From NCBI GenBank assembly GCA_964195545.1, contig CAXMQQ010000019.1, positions 37,112 through 101,111 of the forward strand: 64,000 nt of DNA, given 5' to 3'. This DNA comes from JAHEEL01 sp964195545. Its GTDB lineage: Bacteria; Actinomycetota; Acidimicrobiia; Spongiisociales; UBA5794. Positions 58,067 through 64,000 of the stretch are shown piece by piece (positions within the stretch are counted from its first letter, which is position 1; each line of letters opens with the position of its first letter). The notes beneath the pieces were generated by a model. That model did not search any database, had not been told where the DNA came from, and saw nothing but the letters and a program-made list of their open reading frames with translations. The position numbers were made by a program, and so were the translations under genes.

Positions 58067-59860
58067 ATGCCGAGACCACTCACTGTTCGGATGGGTGCAG
58101 CGCTTGTCGCAAGCGCACTCGTCGCTGCCGCGTGCGCTTCCACAACCGAATCGGCCGCCACGACAACAACGCTCGGCACCACGACGACGACCACCACGAC
58201 GACGACCACCACGGTCCCTCCGAGCACGACGACCACGGAGGCTCGCATCGGCAACCCCTACGGGGGAACCGCCATCGTTGCCGATGACCTGGAGCCGCCA
58301 ACGCTCAACCCGTTCGCGCCCGGAGGCAACAACTTCATCGTGTCGATCGTCGGACAGGCCTACTTCACCGGGGTCTACGAGATAGACGGGCGCACCCTCG
58401 AACTCGTCCCGGAGGTCGTGACGGAGCTCCCGACGACGGACAACGGTGGCGTCATCGTCAACGAAGAGGGGACGATGACCGTCTACTACACGATCCGTGA
58501 TGAGGCGATGTGGGAGGACGGTGTGCCGATATCGGGTGACGACTTCGCGTTCACACTTGAAGTGCTCCTGAGTCCGGACACCAACGCGGGCTACAAGATC
58601 GACGAGGTGTACGAGTCGATAGAATCGTTCGAGGCCGGTCCGAAGACCTTCTCGTTCACACTCGGTCAGCCGACGATCCTCTACGAGCAACTTTTCCGGA
58701 TCCTCATTCCGAAACATGCCGTCGAGGACTCCGACTTCCTTGTCGACTGGAACGACAAGATGTGGCCGTCCGGCGGGCCGTTCATCCTCACCTCTTGGGA
58801 GAAGGGCGACCACATCACCGTCGAACGGAACGACAACTATTGGAAGACCGATCCCGAGACAGGTCAGCAACTCCCGTATCTCGATGCCGTCGAGTTCCGC
58901 TTCGTCTCCGAGACCGAGTCGATCATCCGGGCGTTCAAAGAGCGTGAGGTCGACGTCATCCAACCTCCTCCCAACCCCGATACCATCGACCAGTTGGTCG
59001 CACTCAACTCGGAAGGCGCGAGAGTCGACCTGCCAACCGGACCGGTGTGGGAGCACATCAACTTCCAGTTCGGTCCCGGTCGCCTGGAGATGAACGAGAG
59101 CAGTCTGAACAGCAGACTCGATTACCGCAGAGCCGTCGCCCACCTGATCGACCGGGACGCCATAGCCCAAGTTGTCAGCGAGTACACGGACCCGCTGCCG
59201 TCCTATGTTGACGCCTTCTCCCCTTCCCTCTCCCATCAAGCCTGGGATCGCTATCCGTACGATCCCGACGAGGCGCGCGAATTGATCAAGACGGTCAAAG
59301 AGGAAGAACATATCGAGACGATCACCGCCGTCTACAGCACGACGGGCAGCGGCGACGTGCCGATTCGGATCGGCGAGGCGTTGAAGCCCATGTTCGAGGC
59401 CGTCGGCATCAAACTCGAGTTCGAACTCCAGGACTCGCAACTCTTCTTCGGCGAGACGCTCGACAACGGCACGTGGGACATCGGGGAGTGGGAGTGGGTG
59501 GGTTCCCCCGGCTTGGCCGGCCTCGTCGCCACTCACGACATGTTCGACCCGGAAGCGCCACCGCCCGACGGATCGAACTACTACCGATGGGGGACAGAGG
59601 GCTCATCGGTCCGCGGTGCGGAGACCGAACGATTCGCCGAAGTCCGAGACCTGATGAACGAGACGGTCGACGCAGACGAGATCGAAGCTCTCATCGCTGA
59701 GGCGGAGGACATCCTCGCCGATCAGATGGTCATCCTGCCGTTGTACTCGCGGTTGATCGTTGGTGCCGTCTGGGAAGACGAGATCGCCAACTTCGTGATG
59801 AACCCGAGCCAGGCGGCCCACACCTGGAACGTCGAGGAGTGGTATCGCTCCGATCTCTGA
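58067..59860 (+). CDS. Peptide/nickel ABC transporter substrate-binding lipoprotein (SBP_bac_5)
   Basis: 597 residues. Lipobox LVAAAC, then an unusual poly-threonine linker (~30-60) encoded by ACC/ACG repeats, then the family fold: GGTAIVADDLEPPTLNPF, the WEDGVPISGDDFAFTLEVLL box and FRLD-type RLDYRRAVAHLIDRDAIA. It captures oligopeptides or similar solutes outside the cell. No permease or ATPase genes accompany it. A 548-codon antisense frame is a shadow. Confidence 0.92.
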   Translation: MPRPLTVRMGAALVASALVAAACASTTESAATTTTLGTTTTTTTTTTTTVPPSTTTTEARIGNPYGGTAIVADDLEPPTLNPFAPGGNNFIVSIVGQAYFTGVYEIDGRTLELVPEVVTELPTTDNGGVIVNEEGTMTVYYTIRDEAMWEDGVPISGDDFAFTLEVLLSPDTNAGYKIDEVYESIESFEAGPKTFSFTLGQPTILYEQLFRILIPKHAVEDSDFLVDWNDKMWPSGGPFILTSWEKGDHITVERNDNYWKTDPETGQQLPYLDAVEFRFVSETESIIRAFKEREVDVIQPPPNPDTIDQLVALNSEGARVDLPTGPVWEHINFQFGPGRLEMNESSLNSRLDYRRAVAHLIDRDAIAQVVSEYTDPLPSYVDAFSPSLSHQAWDRYPYDPDEARELIKTVKEEEHIETITAVYSTTGSGDVPIRIGEALKPMFEAVGIKLEFELQDSQLFFGETLDNGTWDIGEWEWVGSPGLAGLVATHDMFDPEAPPPDGSNYYRWGTEGSSVRGAETERFAEVRDLMNETVDADEIEALIAEAEDILADQMVILPLYSRLIVGAVWEDEIANFVMNPSQAAHTWNVEEWYRSDL

Positions 59861-59920
59861 CCGGCCCCTTGAAGCCGACGCTCTCGCAGCGCATCGGAGC
59901 GGCAACGACGAGCGGACTGA

Positions 59921-59926
59921 TAACCT
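59921..59926 (+). promoter_or_regulatory. -10 box TAACCT of tRNA-Ser(GCU)
   Basis: Ends 11 nt before the mature tRNA 5' end. Confidence 0.55.
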
Positions 59927-59937
59927 TGCCCCAATCT

Positions 59938-60027
<90 letters not shown>

Positions 60028-60144
60028 GCAACCCCGGCCTCGCCGGGCTCACTCGGCACTGAGTATCGAGTAACCCGACTTGTCCTCTCGGCGCAGTTGC
60101 TGACAGGAGGGGTGTTCCGCCGTGGCACCACCGACCCAAACGCC

Positions 60145-60150
60145 TATCGT
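60145..60150 (+). promoter_or_regulatory. -10 box TATCGT for leaderless gene
   Basis: Ends 6 nt before ATG 60157. Confidence 0.55.
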
Positions 60151-60156
60151 TGGCAG

Positions 60157-60675
60157 ATGACCGAATACGTCGACCCGGGCAAGATGACCTCGTCTGTTGA
60201 GAACGGCGTTCTTACGATCACGCGACGCACCTACCGGTCGGGGGACTTCACGCACATCATCTTCAGTTTCTTCGCCGCCCTGTTCGGGTTTCTCTTCATC
60301 TGGATAGCGATAGCCAATAGCACCCTCTTCGACGGTTTCGCTACACCAATCGTCATCCTCGCTCTGCTCGCCTGCGGCTACTTTGGTCTCACCAGGATCG
60401 TCAACCGGCGGACCGTGAGGGTGGGCAACGGCCGTGTCGCTGCGAAGGACGGTCCTTTTCCGCAGTTCATACGCTCGGTCGATGCCGACCAGGGCGAGTA
60501 CGGGCAGATCGAGGTCAGGTCGGCGACGCGATTGACGTTCCCGCCGACCAGCAAATACCGCCTGTACTACGTGGGTGGCGAGATCGGCCCGGACCTCTTT
60601 CGGCGTCTTCGAGATGGGGACGAAGCCAAATACGCGTTCTCCGTGTACAGGGCCTTCACCAACGGTTCTGACTAA
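60157..60675 (+). CDS. Hypothetical protein with two membrane helices
   Basis: 172 residues. A short N-terminal beta part (SSVENGVLTITRRTYRSGDF), two helices (IIFSFFAALFGFLFIWIAI and PIVILALLACGYFGL), and a C-terminal soluble part with SATRLTFPPTSKYRLYYVGG. The layout is that of small bacterial membrane proteins with PH-like domains; no family is assigned. The ATG at 60157 fits the leaderless box, and the frame's earlier opening at 60097 is dropped. Confidence 0.78.
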   Translation: MTEYVDPGKMTSSVENGVLTITRRTYRSGDFTHIIFSFFAALFGFLFIWIAIANSTLFDGFATPIVILALLACGYFGLTRIVNRRTVRVGNGRVAAKDGPFPQFIRSVDADQGEYGQIEVRSATRLTFPPTSKYRLYYVGGEIGPDLFRRLRDGDEAKYAFSVYRAFTNGSD

Positions 60676-62354
60676 GCCGAAGCCGTCGCCCAGTCATCGA
60701 CCAGGCGGTGCATGGTCGTCATCGGAATCGAACCAGATCCGAGAAGGGTGTCGTGGAAAGCTCGGATGTCGAAGCGGTCGTCCATCGTGTCGATCGCCCG
60801 GTTCCGTGCACGGAACATCTCCCGCTGGCCGGTCTTGTACGCGAGAGCCTGACCTGGCCAGGCGATGTACCTCTCGACCTCGTTGACGATGTTGTTCGTC
60901 GCCTGCGGGGAGTTGGCAACCAGGTAGTCGATCGCCTCCTGTCGCGACCAGCCGAGGGCGTGGATCCCAGTGTCGACGACGAGCCTGCCGGCCCGCCACG
61001 AATCGAATGACAGGATGCCGAAGCGTTCCAGGGCGCCCGTGTACAGACCCATTTCGTCTGCAAGACGTTCCGAGTACAACCCCCATCCCTCGTGGAAGAC
61101 GGTGATAAAGGCGTTGCGCCGGAAGTCGGGAACTCCTTCGAGTTCCTGGGCGATCGTCAATTGCAGGTGGTGCCCGGGGATGGATTCATGGAAGGCCAGT
61201 GCTTCGGATTCGAAGCGAGTCCGGGTGGTCGGTGATGTCGTATTCACGAAGTACGTGCCCGGCCGCGACCCATTCTCGGCGGCAGGGAGGTAGAAGGCCA
61301 GTGGAGCGTCGTCGGCGCCGAGCGGTGGCATCTCAGCCATGACGTACGGGCCCTGTGGCAGTCTGTCGAACCACCGAGGGATGGCTGCTTCGGCGCGGTC
61401 CATCGCAGACTGAGCCGCAGCGACGATGCAGTCTGGATCGTCGAACCGCAGAGCGCCGTCGCTGCGGAGTTGTTCGTAGATCGCGGCAACGTCATCGGTG
61501 CCGAGTACGGAGCTTCCGAGTTCCGCGTACTCGATTCCGAGTTCTGCGATGTCTCCGAGGCCTGCGTTGTGGATGTCCAGCGGCGCCAGGCCCAGAGAGG
61601 TGTGTCTGCGGATGGCACGGCTGTAGATCTCGGATCCGTCTGGCAACCAGACGACGCCGCTCCTCTCCGGCGGGCGTGCTTGAGGCAGAACCTCGTCGGC
61701 GATCGCTGCTCGGTATCGGCGGAATGCAGGACGGACCACAGTCGTGATCTGCTCGGTGAGCCGGACTCGCCATGCAGCGACTTGATCATCGTTCCATGCC
61801 GGTGGGGCTGTGAGGTTGACGAGCGCATCGCTCTCGATGGGGGACTTCAGGTAGGTGTCGATCTGGGCAAGGGCCTTCTCGGCTCCGATCCGGGGAGGAG
61901 TTCGGTCCTTGGCAATTCCCTGTCGGAGGCGACCGATTGCCTGGTCAATCATCCGGCCCATCTTCGACCACTTCTCGACCGCCGCATCGGCATGCACTGG
62001 CTCGGTGATTGGAATCTGACCGGCGAGTTGCTGGAACACAACCTGGATCCCCATGAAGGGATCAACAGCGAACTCCGCCATCCGGGAATGCAGAGTCTCT
62101 GCCTTGGTCGACGTTTCGAAGACGAGAACTTCGCGGCTGACGCGCTCGTCCGGTGTCAGGCCCCCAACGTCGATGGCCTGAGCGGCGACGGCCAGCCGTT
62201 CGAGCGTGTCGATGTGATCGTCTTCGGTCTGACGCGAGAGATCCTCGAGTTCGGTGTCGTACTCGTGGAAACCCCGGAGCGAAGCGGAGGTCGGCTCGGA
62301 GCGGAGTGTGAAGTCCCAGTACTCGTCGCCGAGCCGCTTCAGGTCGTCGTTCAC
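60672..62354 (-). CDS. DUF885 family protein, likely zinc peptidase
   Basis: 560 residues. The family's metal motif FHESIPGHHLQ (an HExxxGHH arrangement) lies about two-thirds along, with VFHEGWGLYSERLADEMG and GWSRQEAIDYL further on. DUF885 proteins resemble metallopeptidases, but their substrates are not known. No signal peptide is seen. The ATG overlaps the stop of the upstream paralogue (ATGA); the two genes arose by duplication. Confidence 0.88.
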   Translation of the reverse strand: MNDDLKRLGDEYWDFTLRSEPTSASLRGFHEYDTELEDLSRQTEDDHIDTLERLAVAAQAIDVGGLTPDERVSREVLVFETSTKAETLHSRMAEFAVDPFMGIQVVFQQLAGQIPITEPVHADAAVEKWSKMGRMIDQAIGRLRQGIAKDRTPPRIGAEKALAQIDTYLKSPIESDALVNLTAPPAWNDDQVAAWRVRLTEQITTVVRPAFRRYRAAIADEVLPQARPPERSGVVWLPDGSEIYSRAIRRHTSLGLAPLDIHNAGLGDIAELGIEYAELGSSVLGTDDVAAIYEQLRSDGALRFDDPDCIVAAAQSAMDRAEAAIPRWFDRLPQGPYVMAEMPPLGADDAPLAFYLPAAENGSRPGTYFVNTTSPTTRTRFESEALAFHESIPGHHLQLTIAQELEGVPDFRRNAFITVFHEGWGLYSERLADEMGLYTGALERFGILSFDSWRAGRLVVDTGIHALGWSRQEAIDYLVANSPQATNNIVNEVERYIAWPGQALAYKTGQREMFRARNRAIDTMDDRFDIRAFHDTLLGSGSIPMTTMHRLVDDWATASA

Positions 62355-64000
62355 ACCGAGGCTGCCCAGTCGGAGATGAGACGGTCGAGGGTCTCGAGCG
62401 GCACGCCCCCGGAAGTGAGGACGGCATCGTGGAAGCCCTTGATGTCGAAGCGATCACCGAGCTGCTCCTCTGCGGCCGCACGCATCCGCTGGATCTCGAG
62501 GCGTCCGATCATGTAGGACAGGGCCTGACCCGGCATCGACGCGATGTAGCGATCGATCTCCTCGGTAATCGTGTGCAGCGTCATGGGAGAGTTCTCGGTC
62601 AGGTAGTCGATCGCCTGCTGCCGGGACCAACCGAGTCCGTGGACGCCTGTGTCGACGACGAGGCGGCCGGCACGCATCGAGTCCGCCGAGAGCATCCCCA
62701 TCCGGTCGAGTTGTGATCCGTAGAGACCCATCTCGTCGACGAGTCGCTCTGTGTACAGCGCCCATCCCTCTCCGTAGGCGACGATGTGGCCGTGGCGGCG
62801 GAACGCCGGCACGGAGTCGCCGAGCTCTTGTGCGATGGCGAGCTGGAGGTGGTGCCCCGGAATCCCCTCGTGGAACGCCGTGGCCTCGACCTCGAACGTA
62901 CCCCACGATGATGGGTCTGCCGTGTTCATGAAGAACATCCCCGAGCGTGTCCCGTCCTCTGCGGCGGGGAAGTAGAAGGCCTGCGCTCCTGACTCGATCT
63001 CGGCAACGAGGCAGTCGGCGACAGGGAGGCGGCCGAACCAGTCACCCATGGCGGCTCGCGCCTTCTCGAAGGCTGCCTCGGCGGCTTCGCGCACGCCTTC
63101 ACCGGTTGTGTGATGCAGGTCGGCATCGTCGCGGAGACGGGCGAAGATCTCTCCGAGGTTCGTTGTGCCAAGCACCTCAGAGCCGATCTCGCGGTATTCG
63201 TCGGCGAGCCTGGCGATCTCTTGGAGTCCAACCTGGTGGATCTCACCCGCCTGCATCGGGAGTGTTGTGTAGCGGTGGATGGAGCGTGCGTAGACGAGGT
63301 CGCCGTCCGGGAGCCAGTGGAGGCCTTCCTTGCCTTCGGGGCGGGAGACGGGGAGCACCTCGTCGCGAATGGCATCACGCTGCCGTTCGACGGCCGGTCG
63401 GACGAACTCGCGAACCACATCGCCGAGTTCCTCCTTCCACGCCGTGGCCTCGTCGGCGGAGAAGTCGGGAGGAGCCTGTGTGTTCAGAAGAGGGTCGTCG
63501 CCGATCGGGAGGACAAGCCACTCGTCGAGTTGAGCGATCACGCCTTCGACGGCGAACGCCGCCGGTGTACGACCGGATGCGACGCCCTGGCGGAATCGTT
63601 CGGTCATCTGATCGAACGAGCGCCCGTATCCCTTGTACTTCTCGATCATCGCCGCGGCGACCTCGGCCGTCGGCACGGACATCATCGGCGGGAGCAACTT
63701 CGCATAGACCTGGGAGCCGAAGATCGGATCGACGGCGAACTCGGCCATGTGCATCTCTTCGAGCGCGGCGTTCGTTTCCGTCTCGAAGATCAGAACCTCG
63801 CGAGTGAGGGCGTCGTCCGTCGACAAGTCTGTCGGGTCAATGGCATAGGCCCGGGCTCCGAACTCGCGGAGCCTCGCAACGTTGGCGTCTTCGGCTTCAC
63901 GGCTGAAGTCTTCCCACCGGTCGGCGTAGCGATAGTCGCCGCGCAAATGTGCTTCGGTCGGGTTTGTCTCGGTGAGGTGTTCGAAGTACTCGTCTGCCAG
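62351..64000 (-). CDS. DUF885 family protein, paralogue; 5' end outside the window
   Basis: About 550 residues visible to the window edge; the N-terminal few residues are missing. FHEGIPGHHLQLAIAQELG and YGEGWALYTERLVDEMG correspond to the motifs of the downstream paralogue, and its first visible residues (LADEYFEHLTETNPTEAHLRG) align with LGDEYWDFTLRSEPTSASLRG there. Identity appears moderate, so the duplication is not recent. Confidence 0.88.
   Translation of the reverse strand: MADEYFEHLTETNPTEAHLRGDYRYADRWEDFSREAEDANVARLREFGARAYAIDPTDLSTDDALTREVLIFETETNAALEEMHMAEFAVDPIFGSQVYAKLLPPMMSVPTAEVAAAMIEKYKGYGRSFDQMTERFRQGVASGRTPAAFAVEGVIAQLDEWLVLPIGDDPLLNTQAPPDFSADEATAWKEELGDVVREFVRPAVERQRDAIRDEVLPVSRPEGKEGLHWLPDGDLVYARSIHRYTTLPMQAGEIHQVGLQEIARLADEYREIGSEVLGTTNLGEIFARLRDDADLHHTTGEGVREAAEAAFEKARAAMGDWFGRLPVADCLVAEIESGAQAFYFPAAEDGTRSGMFFMNTADPSSWGTFEVEATAFHEGIPGHHLQLAIAQELGDSVPAFRRHGHIVAYGEGWALYTERLVDEMGLYGSQLDRMGMLSADSMRAGRLVVDTGVHGLGWSRQQAIDYLTENSPMTLHTITEEIDRYIASMPGQALSYMIGRLEIQRMRAAAEEQLGDRFDIKGFHDAVLTSGGVPLETLDRLISDWAASV

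Noticed and set aside
58170..58230. ACC/ACG triplet run resembling a microsatellite or short CRISPR-like array
   Set aside because: It encodes the poly-threonine linker of a lipoprotein and has no repeat-spacer structure. No CRISPR array was seen anywhere in the window.
57890..59536. 548-codon open frame on the minus strand
   Set aside because: It is the antisense of the SBP_bac_5 gene, which has a lipobox and family motifs; the minus frame has no recognisable motif.

Overview
This 64 kb window is chromosomal DNA from a high-GC actinobacterium. The gene order from 3 kb to 28 kb matches the classical actinobacterial origin region: CCA-adding enzyme, MurJ-associated pseudokinase, SigM-type sigma factor, trxB, trxA, cwlM, parB, parA, rsmG, khpB/jag, yidC, yidD, rnpA, rpmH, oriC, dnaA, dnaN, recF, dciA, gyrB, gyrA, DUF3566. 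A second actinobacterial hallmark cluster, crgA to fhaA, follows at 42-52 kb. The short leaderless transcripts, the lone PilT-like ATPase and the lack of mycobacterial or streptomycete accessory genes suggest a deep-branching lineage such as Acidimicrobiia. That placement is inference.

Layout. 1-3 kb: the start of argC with a clear promoter/operator, a DUF6325/SHOCT pair and a secreted thioredoxin-VKOR oxidase. 3-8.2 kb: CCA-adding enzyme, zinc-ribbon RNase HI, a PilT-like ATPase with a mutated P-loop, a histone-deacetylase-like enzyme and a GNAT. 8.2-13.7 kb: a free-standing MurJ-type pseudokinase without its flippase, an ECF sigma/anti-sigma pair, thioredoxin reductase, thioredoxin and a CwlM-like inactive amidase. 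13.8-18.6 kb (minus strand): an overlapping rpmH-rnpA-yidD-yidC-khpB-rsmG-parA-parB operon with a parS site in the rsmG start. 18.6-20.6 kb: origin DNA on both sides of dnaA, including DnaA boxes and a DnaA-trio-like tract. 20.6-28.3 kb: dnaN, recF, dciA, gyrB and a gyrA with an unusual quinolone-site motif. 28.3-33.4 kb: a decayed lipoprotein gene, a cobalamin riboswitch with a B12 ABC importer, and a VIT-type transporter. 33.5-42 kb: AI-2E family permease, FAD oxidoreductase, MFS exporter, PAP2 phosphatase, an integrase remnant beside tRNA-Ile, a flavin reductase fused to a receiver-like domain, tRNA-Ala and a thiolase. 42-52 kb: crgA, sortase E, pabA/trpG, mutY and the pknB-pbpA-rodA-pstP-fhaB-fhaA cell-wall growth operon. 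52-60 kb: serS with all four tRNA-Ser genes, SRP RNA, tadA, a MenG-like methyltransferase and a peptide-binding lipoprotein. 60-64 kb: two tandem DUF885 proteins, the upstream one cut by the window edge.

How the parts work together. PknB, PstP, FhaA, FhaB, the MurJ-type pseudokinase and CwlM are the known components of phospho-regulation of peptidoglycan precursor supply in actinobacteria. All are here, but the MurJ flippase domain normally fused to the pseudokinase is not. ParA, ParB, parS, oriC, DnaA, DciA and gyrase make a compact replication and segregation module.

Non-coding structure stands out. Three families of short inverted or palindromic intergenic repeats are visible, the commonest built on a GGAGTACYGACTAC-like core. 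TANNNT -10 boxes lie 6-9 nt before many start codons. The same kind of box lies exactly 11 nt before five tRNAs.
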